Assembly: GCA_015075725.1 (NCBI GenBank) | Contig: JABTTV010000001.1 | Coordinates: forward strand, 3,897,223-3,961,222 | DNA length: 64,000 nucleotides | Direction of reading: 5' to 3' | Source of the DNA: Anaerolineales bacterium | Lineage (GTDB): Bacteria; Chloroflexota; Anaerolineae; Anaerolineales; Villigracilaceae | Part shown: piece by piece, positions 34,606 to 43,318 of the stretch | Layout: each line of letters starts with the position of its first letter | Position numbering within the stretch: the stretch's first letter is position 1 | Notes under the pieces: model-generated | Told to the model about the DNA's origin: nothing | The model's database searches: none | Seen by the model: only the letters and a program-made list of their open reading frames with translations | Translations under genes and position numbers: made by a program

Positions 34606-34935
34606 ATGGCACGCGACATCGTACACGCCCTGGAGGATAAGAAAGGCGAAGACATCCTCCTGATGGATATCAAGGACATCGCATCCTTTACCGACTATTT
34701 CGTCATCTGCACAGGCACCAGCGACCGCATGCTCGACGCCCTGGCAAGCGCCGCCACCGACGAAATCAAGAAAAAATACAGGAAGAAAGCCCGAAAGCAG
34801 GGTCTCTCCCGCGACGGCTGGGTGGTCGTCGATTTTGGCGACGTGGTAGTGCATCTCCTCTCACCCGACCAGCGTGAGTATTACCAGATCGAAGAACTTT
34901 GGGAAGATGGAAAAATCCTGTTGAGACTTCAATGA
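34606..34935 (+). CDS. rsfS: Ribosome silencing factor RsfS
   Basis: This encodes 109 residues, the full length of the family. The signature IKDIASFTDYFVICTGTSDRMLDAL and C-terminal GWVVVDFGDVVVHLLSPDQREYYQIEELW identify it. RsfS binds protein L14 of the large ribosomal subunit and blocks subunit joining when nutrients are limiting. It is followed by a strong terminator. Confidence 0.94.
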   Translation: MARDIVHALEDKKGEDILLMDIKDIASFTDYFVICTGTSDRMLDALASAATDEIKKKYRKKARKQGLSRDGWVVVDFGDVVVHLLSPDQREYYQIEELWEDGKILLRLQ

Positions 34936-34940
34936 ACGAA

Positions 34941-34977
34941 AACCCGCAGGCTCTTCGGCCTGCGGGTTTATTTTTTT
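34941..34977 (+). terminator. Rho-independent terminator after rsfS
   Basis: An 11-bp stem, AACCCGCAGGC (34941-34951) with GCCTGCGGGTT (34958-34968), has loop TCTTCG and is followed by TA and seven T residues. Confidence 0.92.
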
Positions 34978-34986
34978 ATCCGCCTG

Positions 34987-36000
34987 TCATTGTTCATACT
35001 CGTAGTGATTAATGAGTGTATAGGTGATGTAATTTTCCCAAAGCGGCTGGACCAGTTCCCAATCGTAATCATGTGATGAAAAAGTCTGAATCACCATCCG
35101 CCCGTCAAGGCAGGAGGCGAGCACACCGTAATCCGATTTTCGGTCCTGGTAAAGTCCGCCGACCAAAACGCCATCCCCGCCCGGAGCCAAATCGAGCAGG
35201 TCGCCTGCATCGCCAAACCAGACCGGGTAGGGATACGAAGGGGCTCTAACGGTGTTCGGCGTGGACAAAAGCGGATGAGACGTATCCAGCCAGAAGATCG
35301 AATACTTATAGGGGTCGTAATCGAAATCACGCTCCCAGTCCCGGAAGAATCCCACGCCGCAATCAGAGAGAATTGGCGCGATCTTGCCGCGGGCGACCTG
35401 GTCCAAATACCAGACCTCGATGATCACCGCGCCGCCGTTATCAATGTGGTCGTATAGCAACTCGAACAGCTCGCCGCTGAAACCGGAGCGCACCTCGGCG
35501 GCGACTATGATCAAATCCCACTTGGTGGCGGAATTGGCGTATTCGCGGAATCTTCCCATCGCATCCCCGGTATTGATAACCCTGCCACCGGAGAAGTTCA
35601 TGGCACGGACGGTTTGGGCAACTACGGGCGCAAGAGACGGGTCGCCCGCCGCGTCTTCGAAGATCAGGATATTCGAACCCTTGATGTTTGCGTCCATATC
35701 GATCACCTCCGGGGTCGGATTTCCCACTGGTCCTATTGGTCCCGGTCCGACCCCTATTACAGTTTCGGGGGTATAGGTCGGATAAGGAGTATATGTTGCG
35801 GCAGGTGGAGGCAGGATTTCCGCAGAATCATCAGCGTTCAATGTCGCCCGCTGGATCGCCAGACTGGTTTGCTGGATCGCCAGCGCCACCCGGGTTTCCT
35901 CCATCGGGTATTCGCCGCCCGTCGAACCGGGGATGTTGCATGCCAGAGTCGCGGTCAGGAGCGTCAGCACAGCCAAACGCCATTTCATACCAAGTGTCAT
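34987..36000 (-). CDS. Lipoprotein with a ThuA/GATase1-like domain
   Basis: This encodes 337 residues from the ATG at 36000, preceded by AAGGAGGAATCACC; an upstream start at 36078 is not needed. The lipobox is LTATLAC. A Pro/Thr linker precedes an alpha/beta domain from about residue 100 with strands NILIFED, WDLIIVAAE and GGAVIIEVW. This pattern resembles class I glutamine-amidotransferase-like or ThuA folds, but no catalytic Cys-His is evident. It is probably anchored outside the membrane. Function unknown. Confidence 0.7.
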   Translation of the reverse strand: MTLGMKWRLAVLTLLTATLACNIPGSTGGEYPMEETRVALAIQQTSLAIQRATLNADDSAEILPPPAATYTPYPTYTPETVIGVGPGPIGPVGNPTPEVIDMDANIKGSNILIFEDAAGDPSLAPVVAQTVRAMNFSGGRVINTGDAMGRFREYANSATKWDLIIVAAEVRSGFSGELFELLYDHIDNGGAVIIEVWYLDQVARGKIAPILSDCGVGFFRDWERDFDYDPYKYSIFWLDTSHPLLSTPNTVRAPSYPYPVWFGDAGDLLDLAPGGDGVLVGGLYQDRKSDYGVLASCLDGRMVIQTFSSHDYDWELVQPLWENYITYTLINHYEYEQ

Positions 36001-36146
36001 GGTGATTCCTCCTTTCAAATAGAGGGAAAATTCGATTTCCTGCCTAGAATCATTATATAACCACCCAATCGAAATCAATCAGTTAACGCAATTAGTCATC
36101 CATTTTTTGTGAGTTTCTTCAAAACTGATTCTTTCTGTAGAAAACA

Positions 36147-36180
36147 AACAGTCTCTTCAACAATTTTCGAAGAGACTGTT
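36147..36180. terminator. Hairpin terminator in the ndk/lipoprotein gap
   Basis: A 12-bp perfect stem, AACAGTCTCTTC (36147-36158) with GAAGAGACTGTT (36169-36180), lies in the 36001-36220 gap between two minus-strand genes. A smaller TGAACC/GGTTCA hairpin follows at 36182-36198, nearer ndk. Nothing else is seen in this gap. Confidence 0.6.
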
Positions 36181-36220
36181 ATGAACCATTTTGGTTCAAA
36201 TTGACTGAATTATTTCGACG

Positions 36221-36673
36221 TTATTTCTCGAATATCCAACGGTCCACATCACGCTTCCAATCCACCAATTCCTCTTTATTAAACCAGAGCGCAACTTCGC
36301 GCTCGCCTGTCTCCGGTTTGTCTGATGCGTGGATGAGGTTTCGCCCAACTTCGAGGGCGAAGTCGTGACGGATGGTGCCGGGCGCGGCTTCGACCGGTTT
36401 GGTCGAGCCGACCGTCTGCCTGACAGCGGCTACGGCATTCGGACCTTCCCATACCATCGCCATCACAGGCGCAGAGGTGATGTAAGAGATCAAACCATCG
36501 TAGAAAGGTTTACCTTTGTGTTCTGCATAATGAGTTTCAGCCAACGACAAACCGACCTCGATAAATTTCGCAGCCACCAGGCGAAGACCGCGGCGTTCGA
36601 GACGGGCGATCACCTCACCGATCAATCCACGCTGGACGCCGTCGGGCTTTACAAGTACTAGCGTTCTTTCCAC
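36221..36673 (-). CDS. ndk: Nucleoside diphosphate kinase
   Basis: This encodes 150 residues, the normal size. The active-site His is H115 in RNLIHASDKPETGEREVALWF-type context, with the N-terminal ERTLVLVKPDGVQRG and the nucleotide-site AAPGTIRHDFA. It balances nucleoside triphosphate pools by ping-pong phosphate transfer through the His. GGAGG lies upstream of the ATG. It lies downstream of the TPR gene with a terminator between. Confidence 0.97.
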   Translation of the reverse strand: MERTLVLVKPDGVQRGLIGEVIARLERRGLRLVAAKFIEVGLSLAETHYAEHKGKPFYDGLISYITSAPVMAMVWEGPNAVAAVRQTVGSTKPVEAAPGTIRHDFALEVGRNLIHASDKPETGEREVALWFNKEELVDWKRDVDRWIFEK

Positions 36674-36699
36674 TGAGTTCCTCCAAAAAATGAATATAA

Positions 36700-36730
36700 A
36701 ACCTGACAGGTCTTCGAGACCTGTCAGGTT
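36700..36730 (-). terminator. Hairpin terminator after the long TPR gene
   Basis: A 13-bp perfect stem, AACCTGACAGGTC (36700-36712) with GACCTGTCAGGTT (36718-36730), has loop TTCGA and lies 5 nt past the stop of the minus-strand TPR gene. Confidence 0.85.
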
Positions 36731-36734
36731 ATCT

Positions 36735-39700
36735 TTATCTTATCAACTCTTCCGCTTTGTTATAGGCATCCAGAGCTTCTTTCAACCGGTTCGCCCGCAT
36801 ATAGGCGTCTCCCAGTGTCTGCCAGATGCCCACCTCCACCGGGTACCGGTAGAGCGATTCGGACAGATTGCCGATCACCTCTTCAAGATGCTTGCCTTTC
36901 TTGATCAATTTACCAAAATGCATCAGCGCTTCGGGGATATCGCCCCGGTCCAACTCGGCCTTGGCAAGATTCAGCGTGCTGACAGAAGCCTGACCTTCAG
37001 ATTTGCGTCCGCGCGGCAAACCTTGTTTTTGGAACGATTTCCTTTTCCCGGCAGGTTCGGACGGTTCAGGGGATGGCGGGTTTTGCACCAGTTTCTGTCC
37101 TGTACGCGGTGCGCCAACCGGCTCTGCTTCCTGCGAAGTCGAGATGGGATGCCAGTCTGAAGGCGAGGTCGGCTTTGGAGGAGTGAGAGCACCGCCTTCC
37201 GCTTCCCATTGCTCACGGTGCGACCAGGGAGGCAACTCCCCGCCAGCCAGATCAGTTGCAAATTCCTCTTCATCGACGCCTTTAAGCCAGTCGGGTAATT
37301 CCGCGCTTAGAGTAACAGATTCAGGTTCCGGTGAGGAGGGAGGCGTCCAGGATTCTTCCTCCGGTTCTTCCCCGGCTTCCATCCAGCTTGGCAAACCCGA
37401 AGAGGTTGGAACAGGTTCTCGCGCCGGATATCGTGATTCAAGCGGTGGTTTGGGAGCGCGCAGGGTTTCGGGATCAATATCCAAGCCCGGCTCGTTATCC
37501 AATCCGCTCAACCAGTCGGTGAGATCCTGGTTCTTCACAAGGCTCTCTTCTGATTCAATGGCGGAAGGCTCGGGTTTGTCCAAGCCGCCAAGCCAATCCG
37601 GCAGGCTGGATGTGTCAAGCGGCCGCTGTGGGGTTTCACCCACAGACTCGGATTCGCCCAGCCAATCCGGAATGGTTCCCTTCTCCTCCGGCTGGCTCTC
37701 ATCGGCTTTCATCCAATCGGGTACTCCTGATGAAGACCCTGATAATTCCATTGGCTCGTCTTTCAGGGCCTCAAGATTCTTTAACCACAGGCTGGTTTCA
37801 TCCTCTGCAGGCAACGAAGCGGAAGATTCGGCAGCAGATGCCTTTTCGAAATCAGCAAAGAATTCCTCACCGACATTCTGCGCGTTCTCGCTCCATTCCG
37901 ACTTGACAGGTTCAGGCTCGGCGGAAGGCTGCGAGCCGATGTTCTGGGCTTGCGCGACCCATTCGGGCGGAGTGTCGCTGCGTTTATTTGGGTCGGTGAC
38001 AAGTTCTTCGGGCTTCGCTCCGTGTTTCGCGGCAAGCGATTCGAGCCAGGCCACCGCATCATCCTGTTCCTGCGAGGTCGAACCGAGGGTTTCGACACCT
38101 GGCGGCGGAATTTGCTCGGAAGGCTGCGCGCCGATGTTCTGGGCTTGTGCGACCCATTCGGGCGGAGTCTCGCTGCGTTTTTGTGGATCGGTGACAAGCT
38201 CCTCGGGCTTCGCTCCGTGTTTTGCGGCAAGCGATTCGAGCCATGCCACCGCATCATCCTGCTCTTGCATTGTGGAACCGAGAGTTTCAACTGAAGCGGA
38301 TGGCTCATTCGCCGGTTCACTCGATTTCAACCAATCCGGGATGTTTCCGGGTTCAATGATGGGTTCTTCGCTCTGTGGTTCAGACGTCACTGCAGACATC
38401 GCGCCCAAGCTTGAAAGCCAGTCCGGTGATTCCTCGGTGGAAGGAGTAGGCTCAGGTTGTGGCACATCACTGACACCCTTCAACCAATCCGGGACATCAC
38501 CAATGGGCTCGGCAGATTGAGCTGGCGAAACCTCATTAGAAGACTCGCCTTCCGCTTTCAACCAGTCGGGGACGTCACCTGCGGGTTTGGCTGCGCCCGC
38601 GAAAGGATCGAAGCCAGGATCAAGGTTGGTTAAATAATCAGGCGTTTCGATCCCCAGCGAGGGTTCCGCGGCTACCGGTGCGGAGCTTGGGGGGGTCTGT
38701 GATTTTAGCCACTCGGGGATATCCGCTTGTACAAGTCCCTCTTCATCCGGCGTTTCATCAAAAATGGATGCTGGCTGTTCGGGTCCGCTTGATGCACCCC
38801 AACCGGCAGCGCGTAAAAAGTCCGGGATGCTTTCATCAGGCTGGGGTGGAGATGCAGATGCGGCTGAATCCTGAGGCGATTCCTCCATCGCGGAAGAACG
38901 AAGCCACTCGGGTTGCTCTTCGACAACGGCGGTCCCGGCGCCGAGAGGAGGCACGGATGGAAATCCGATGGATGCGTTGTTCCATTCCTGTCCCATCTGC
39001 ACTTCTTCGCCGGTATATTCGAGCCGGTCCAGATTCACGGAGGCGTCAGGAACGTCAGCCATTTCGAAGATGGAACCTTTTACAAAATTGGCATATGGAT
39101 CCATTTCGGCAACATGCAGGCGATAGACCTGGGTGCTCTCCACCCCACCCGAGGCGGGAAGCAGGTCCACCAGGATGCGGTTCGCGTCGAAAGTGTAGGC
39201 GTATCGCTTGATCAACTGGTTGCAGATATCAGCGGCATCGGCGCGTTGACCGCTCTTGTAATATGAATAAGCCAGAAGCAGCTGCATATCCACCCGCTGC
39301 GGGTCAGAGGCGAGCACGGCGCGGATCTCGGCAATGGCCTGCGGATATAATTCGCCATGCACGTAAATACGCGCGAGCGCGCCGCGCGTCATACGGACCT
39401 TGGGAGGTTCCATTCCATCGCGCCGACCATAGAGCCGCTGCAATTCCGCTTGAATCGCCGGATTGGATGACTGCACCTCGGAAGCTCGTTCCATGTGCCA
39501 GATGGCGTCGTCTAGCTTATTCTCCTCATCGCGGATGATACTCAAGCCGACGTGCGCCACAAAATCATCGGGGACAGCCATGAGCAAGCGCCCGAAAATA
39601 TCCACCGCTTCGGCGTAACGACGAGACTCAAGGTATGCCTTGCCGAGCAGCCGGTAGGTTTCGAGATGTTTGGGAAACGTTTTGAGGATGTGGCGGCAAT

Positions 39701-39782
39701 GGGCAATCGCCTCGTTCGTCTGCCCCTGTTCGATGAGGCGTTCGATCTCGCGGTTGTAGATTCGCAACGATACTTTTGCCAT
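36735..39782 (-). CDS. 1015-residue TPR protein with long disordered, PDWL-motif-rich middle
   Basis: Residues 1-220 form about five TPR hairpins (CRHILKTFPKHLETYRLLG and following). Residues about 260-900 are acidic, Ser/Pro/Glu-rich and probably disordered, punctuated by about 15-18 copies of a short P-[DE]-[WF]-[LM] motif (PDWLKAE, PDWLKGV, PDWLSSL, PDWMKAD and so on). A further TPR pair ends the protein (LMHFGKLIKKGKHLEEVI, then VGIWQTLGDAYMRANRLKEAL). A 65-residue unit is duplicated in tandem. No signal peptide or membrane segment is seen. The layout suggests a multivalent cytoplasmic scaffold; no function is known. Confidence 0.8.
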   Translation of the reverse strand: MAKVSLRIYNREIERLIEQGQTNEAIAHCRHILKTFPKHLETYRLLGKAYLESRRYAEAVDIFGRLLMAVPDDFVAHVGLSIIRDEENKLDDAIWHMERASEVQSSNPAIQAELQRLYGRRDGMEPPKVRMTRGALARIYVHGELYPQAIAEIRAVLASDPQRVDMQLLLAYSYYKSGQRADAADICNQLIKRYAYTFDANRILVDLLPASGGVESTQVYRLHVAEMDPYANFVKGSIFEMADVPDASVNLDRLEYTGEEVQMGQEWNNASIGFPSVPPLGAGTAVVEEQPEWLRSSAMEESPQDSAASASPPQPDESIPDFLRAAGWGASSGPEQPASIFDETPDEEGLVQADIPEWLKSQTPPSSAPVAAEPSLGIETPDYLTNLDPGFDPFAGAAKPAGDVPDWLKAEGESSNEVSPAQSAEPIGDVPDWLKGVSDVPQPEPTPSTEESPDWLSSLGAMSAVTSEPQSEEPIIEPGNIPDWLKSSEPANEPSASVETLGSTMQEQDDAVAWLESLAAKHGAKPEELVTDPQKRSETPPEWVAQAQNIGAQPSEQIPPPGVETLGSTSQEQDDAVAWLESLAAKHGAKPEELVTDPNKRSDTPPEWVAQAQNIGSQPSAEPEPVKSEWSENAQNVGEEFFADFEKASAAESSASLPAEDETSLWLKNLEALKDEPMELSGSSSGVPDWMKADESQPEEKGTIPDWLGESESVGETPQRPLDTSSLPDWLGGLDKPEPSAIESEESLVKNQDLTDWLSGLDNEPGLDIDPETLRAPKPPLESRYPAREPVPTSSGLPSWMEAGEEPEEESWTPPSSPEPESVTLSAELPDWLKGVDEEEFATDLAGGELPPWSHREQWEAEGGALTPPKPTSPSDWHPISTSQEAEPVGAPRTGQKLVQNPPSPEPSEPAGKRKSFQKQGLPRGRKSEGQASVSTLNLAKAELDRGDIPEALMHFGKLIKKGKHLEEVIGNLSESLYRYPVEVGIWQTLGDAYMRANRLKEALDAYNKAEELIR
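37923..38292 (-). repeat. Tandem 195-bp coding duplication in the TPR gene
   Basis: Two adjacent copies with a 195-nt (65-codon) period encode VETLGST...WLESLAAKHGAKPEELVTDP...PPEWVAQAQNIG. The copies differ at only a handful of residues (for example QKRSET versus NKRSDT), which implies a recent duplication or ongoing homogenisation. Confidence 0.85.
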
Positions 39783-39845
39783 TACCTTTTCCTATGATTA
39801 AGTATGCCTGATTCCAATGAAAATCGCAAGGCGACTGACTATATT

Positions 39846-41141
39846 TTACTCGTAAAACAGCGGTAACGGCGGTACGGATTCATCGCTGTATCGATACGCA
39901 GAGAGGATCGCCTCACGCGCATCCTTGAGTTTTTCCCCGTCGTTGGCATGAATCTCACAGAGCGCCTCGCCCGCCCGAACCGAATCCCCGACCTTTTTGA
40001 AGACGAGGAAACCGACAGCGTGGTCGATGGGATCGCCTTTTTTGGCTCTCCCCGCCCCCAAAGCGACGGAAGCCTCGCCCACGGTTCTTGCGTTGACCTG
40101 GGATACGAATCCGCTTCGGGGAGCCTTGACCGCCTCGATGAATTTTGCCCTCTCGAACTTCGAGGTATCGTCCACAAAAGAGGAATCGCCGCCCTGGGCG
40201 GACACAAGCAGGCGCAATTTTTCCAGGGCGGTCCCTTCGGCGATGGATTTTTGAGCGAGTGCCCGGCCTGCTTCCAGATCTTTTGCGCGCCTTCCAAGCA
40301 CGAGCACATGCGCCGCAACATGCAGACAGTGCTCCACAAAATCGGCGGGGCCGCGACCGCACAGGGTTTCGATGGCTTCGATCGTTTCGAGGGAATTTCC
40401 CACCGCTGAGCCGAGAGGCTGGTTCATATCGGAAAGCAGAGCCACCGTCTCGCGTCCCGCCAGCCGCCCGATATCCACCATGAGATGCGCAAGTTCACGA
40501 CCGCGCTCGAGGTTCTCCATGAACGCACCCAAGCCCACTTTGACATCCAGGACAATCGCCTGTGCCCCAGCCGCGATCTTCTTGCACATAATCGAGGAAG
40601 CGATCAGCGGCATGGATGGAACCGTTCCGGTCACGTCGCGAAGCGCATACATCTTTCCGTCCGCAGGCGCAAGGTCGAGAGTCTGACCGGTCAACACGAT
40701 GCCCTTTTCTTTCAATTGTTCGAGAAATTCGTCGGTGGTCAAATCGACGCGATAACCGGGGATGGATTCGAGCTTGTCGAGCGTGCCTCCGCTGAACCCC
40801 AATCCGCGCCCGGACATCTTGCCCGCGGGCAAGCCGCATGCCGCCACGATCGGCAATACGGCGATGCTGGTTTTATCACCCACGCCGCCCGAAGAGTGTT
40901 TGTCCACGGCGATGTCCACAACTTTGGAGAGGTCGAGCACCTGCCCGGAATGCGCCATGGAAAGGGTGAGGTCGGTGGTCTCGCGGTTCGTCATGCCGTT
41001 GAGCATGACAGCCATGGCAAAGGCGGACGCCTGGTAATCGGGAATCTCCCCGTTCGTAAACCCGCGCACAAAGAAATCGATCTCTTCCGCCGTCAATTGT
41101 CCTTTATCGCGTTTTTTGATGATGATATCCACTGCGCGCAT
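39846..41141 (-). CDS. Pyrimidine-nucleoside / thymidine phosphorylase
   Basis: This encodes 431 residues. The phosphate-binding signature KHSSGGVGDKTS and the following SGRGLGFSGGTLDKLESIPGY are diagnostic of the nucleoside phosphorylase II family (DeoA/Pdp), which splits thymidine or uridine with phosphate to base and (deoxy)ribose-1-phosphate. The C-terminal alpha/beta domain is complete. AAAGGAG precedes the ATG. Whether it is strictly thymidine-specific (deoA) or broad (pdp) cannot be decided. It is divergent from the RHS array, whose first module starts about 45 bp away. Confidence 0.93.
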   Translation of the reverse strand: MRAVDIIIKKRDKGQLTAEEIDFFVRGFTNGEIPDYQASAFAMAVMLNGMTNRETTDLTLSMAHSGQVLDLSKVVDIAVDKHSSGGVGDKTSIAVLPIVAACGLPAGKMSGRGLGFSGGTLDKLESIPGYRVDLTTDEFLEQLKEKGIVLTGQTLDLAPADGKMYALRDVTGTVPSMPLIASSIMCKKIAAGAQAIVLDVKVGLGAFMENLERGRELAHLMVDIGRLAGRETVALLSDMNQPLGSAVGNSLETIEAIETLCGRGPADFVEHCLHVAAHVLVLGRRAKDLEAGRALAQKSIAEGTALEKLRLLVSAQGGDSSFVDDTSKFERAKFIEAVKAPRSGFVSQVNARTVGEASVALGAGRAKKGDPIDHAVGFLVFKKVGDSVRAGEALCEIHANDGEKLKDAREAILSAYRYSDESVPPLPLFYE

Positions 41142-41184
41142 CGAAATCTCCTTTTATAGTCAGGCATGGGTATTGTAACGTATT

Positions 41185-42132
41185 TTGTCAGATAAGATTT
41201 TCGCCTTAACGATAACCGAAGTCCGCCACCAAAGCGGACCGTCGCTGACGGAATACACGTACACGGGACAATATTCCTACACAGGATCGTTCGGTCTCAT
41301 GTACTATAATGCGAGATGGTATGACCCGGCTTTGGGAAGATTTGCCCAAGCGGACACCACCGTCCCGCCGGGGGTGCAGGGACTGGACCGCTACGCCTAC
41401 GTCAACAACTCGCCGATGAATTACGTCGACTCGAGTGGGCATATGTATTGCGATTATATAAATAACCAAAACAAGGAAGATTGCGAAGGAGGACAATGGA
41501 GAAATAGCACAACGCATGGAGAAACACCAGGAGAATTAATAAACCTTTATAAAAGATTCGGTGATGGCGAGCAACTCGATGATAGAGGCTCTTCGCTTTT
41601 TCAAGAGTTATCTTCGGCAATAGAAATCTACATGAAATCTCACTCTGGCTACGATATAAAAAAGGATCCTTACTTACATAATCCTGGTAATTACATGGAC
41701 TTCTATAACATTCGTCACGATTATTGGCAAAATCGATGTGAGGATTCACCAGGTAGTGGATGCGATATATTAACTGAGCCTGATAAACTTTATGAGTTTT
41801 ACGATCTTCATAATGATATCCAAGTAACTATGTTTGATCCTTCACGCATAGACTGGACAAGCACAGGATTAGATAGCGCAAGTTTTACATTAGGTGTTGC
41901 CGCATTAATTGTAGTTCCTGAGTATGCTATTCCGGTAAACCTAGCTTCACAAGGCTTTGGAGCAGCCTCCGGATTTTACTCATTCAATAGTGGCGATAAC
42001 ACTGGCGGTTGGCTTTCAGTGGGCGGGTTTGTTAGACCTCCTATTGGAACTGTAGCGTCAGGGGCATCAGTAATTCGGGATATCTCTGCCGGATTCTATG
42101 AAATTCCATACATACCACCGATAGGAAGGTAA
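41185..42132 (+). CDS. RHS module 1: truncated RHS core plus hydrophobic C-terminal toxin domain
   Basis: RHS core sequence begins near 41218 (EVRHQSGPSLTEYTYTG) and runs through YNARWYDPALGRFAQAD to DSSGH, about 85 residues. A unique C-terminal domain of about 230 residues follows. Its last part contains FDPSRID and then Gly/Ala-rich hydrophobic stretches, ending GFYEIPYIPPIGR. No standard start exists; the frame opens at a TTG in non-RHS sequence. The tip is homologous to that of module 9, and the downstream genes of both are homologous too. It is interpreted as a stored RHS toxin tip, probably membrane-active. Core uses the short GVQGLDRY allele. Confidence 0.75.
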   Translation: MSDKIFALTITEVRHQSGPSLTEYTYTGQYSYTGSFGLMYYNARWYDPALGRFAQADTTVPPGVQGLDRYAYVNNSPMNYVDSSGHMYCDYINNQNKEDCEGGQWRNSTTHGETPGELINLYKRFGDGEQLDDRGSSLFQELSSAIEIYMKSHSGYDIKKDPYLHNPGNYMDFYNIRHDYWQNRCEDSPGSGCDILTEPDKLYEFYDLHNDIQVTMFDPSRIDWTSTGLDSASFTLGVAALIVVPEYAIPVNLASQGFGAASGFYSFNSGDNTGGWLSVGGFVRPPIGTVASGASVIRDISAGFYEIPYIPPIGR

Positions 42133-42135
42133 ATA

Positions 42136-42414
42136 ATGACTTTATTACAAATAATTAATATTACAATAACTTCTTTTGGGATTGGCATATTATTTTCCAT
42201 CCCAGGGGTACTTTTAGGTTATTGGCTTAAGAATAAAAATTTAGCACCTAACCGTTCCTTGCTAACAATAATCTTTTGTGTAGTTCTGACCTTTATAAAA
42301 CGTATTTGGATGCCCGATCTAGCTATCCATTGGTTCGCTTTGATATTGTTAACAGGTTCTACATTGGGAGTGTACCGAATGGATATGTATTGGGCAAAAA
42401 AATCTCAGGATTGA
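42136..42414 (+). CDS. Putative immunity protein 1 (3-TM)
   Basis: This encodes 92 residues beginning 3 nt after module 1, with AGGAAGG upstream. Three hydrophobic segments cover nearly the whole protein. It resembles the immunity protein of module 9 (LLxxWLxxx, then IWMPDLAIHWFALILL against DVSWWIFGLIILL), matching the similarity of the two toxin tips. Proposed to protect the membrane against tip 1. Confidence 0.65.
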   Translation: MTLLQIINITITSFGIGILFSIPGVLLGYWLKNKNLAPNRSLLTIIFCVVLTFIKRIWMPDLAIHWFALILLTGSTLGVYRMDMYWAKKSQD

Positions 42415-42461
42415 TTGCCAAGTATTAATTTGAATAATGTCACTATATCGCAAACTTCGGC

Positions 42462-43301
42462 TTGATGTTCTACAACGCCCGCTGGTACGACCCCGCCCTG
42501 GGACGTTTCGCCCAAGCGGACAGTATCATCCCACCCGGCGTGCAGGGGTTAGATAGATACGCTTACGTCAACAATTCGCCGCTTAATTACGTCGACCCGA
42601 GTGGGCATTGTGCAATGGATGATGATCCCGATGATTGCTTAATTGCTGGTAAAGATTATAAGAAACAATATTCAATGTTAATTAAACAGCGTTTTGGTAT
42701 CACATTAGAGGGTAACTGGAGTATGCGGAATCTTGGAAATCTATATGATTCCTTATCTAATTTGAATGATGCGCTTCCAGGAAGTATCAGGGAATATACA
42801 AATGGCACTACCTATAGTTTTACCTATGACTCAAATCATTACGGAGGAAGAACAAATACCAGTAATGGCAATATTTCCTTTTGGTCATATGGGAATATCC
42901 CATTTCAAAATATTTATCATGAAGTTGCTCATTCAATAAACATTAGAAGTGGTAATTATTTTACTGACCTCTTGCGATCTGAAAAAATATATACATCAAG
43001 CGGAATATTCGTAATGGGTGGTCCTGATATAGGATATTCAAGAAATTCTCTTGGATATGAAAATCAAATAATACAAGATCCCACTGGTATATCAGTAGAA
43101 GCAGAGCAACATACTGCTTCATACAACTGTTCCGAACGACCTGATTGGTGCGCTAGTGGTAATAACGCGGATGAAGAATTTGCGGACCTCGTTACAAATT
43201 ATGTTGCGGGTAATCTTATAACCGATCCAACTAATCCGAATTATCAGTACGGCGTTGCCAGACAAAATTGGGTTATTAGTGCGTTTACGAACACACCTTA
43301 A
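42462..43301 (+). CDS. RHS module 2: short RHS core plus HExxH metallopeptidase tip
   Basis: Only about 49 residues of core remain (FYNARWYDPALGRFAQAD to DPSGH), in frame from a TTG at 42462. The tip of about 230 residues has the zinc-binding motif IYHEVAHSIN (HEVAH at 153-157) and a downstream acidic DEEFADL around 238-242 that could supply the third ligand, as in gluzincin-type peptidases. The tip shares layout with module 4 (a WSMRNLGNLY block before the motif, HExxH, then an EFA(D/E) block). It is predicted to cleave an extracytoplasmic protein, since its immunity partner is a lipoprotein. Confidence 0.78.
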   Translation: MMFYNARWYDPALGRFAQADSIIPPGVQGLDRYAYVNNSPLNYVDPSGHCAMDDDPDDCLIAGKDYKKQYSMLIKQRFGITLEGNWSMRNLGNLYDSLSNLNDALPGSIREYTNGTTYSFTYDSNHYGGRTNTSNGNISFWSYGNIPFQNIYHEVAHSINIRSGNYFTDLLRSEKIYTSSGIFVMGGPDIGYSRNSLGYENQIIQDPTGISVEAEQHTASYNCSERPDWCASGNNADEEFADLVTNYVAGNLITDPTNPNYQYGVARQNWVISAFTNTP

Positions 43302-43318
43302 CACAAGGAAAGGACAAA

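Noticed and set aside
37003..38520. 505-residue open frame on the plus strand opposite the TPR gene, rich in Ser/Cys/Gly
   Set aside because: It is the mirror of the Asp/Glu/Pro/Ser-rich coding strand; it repeats exactly where the TPR gene is duplicated, has no ribosome site and no domain.
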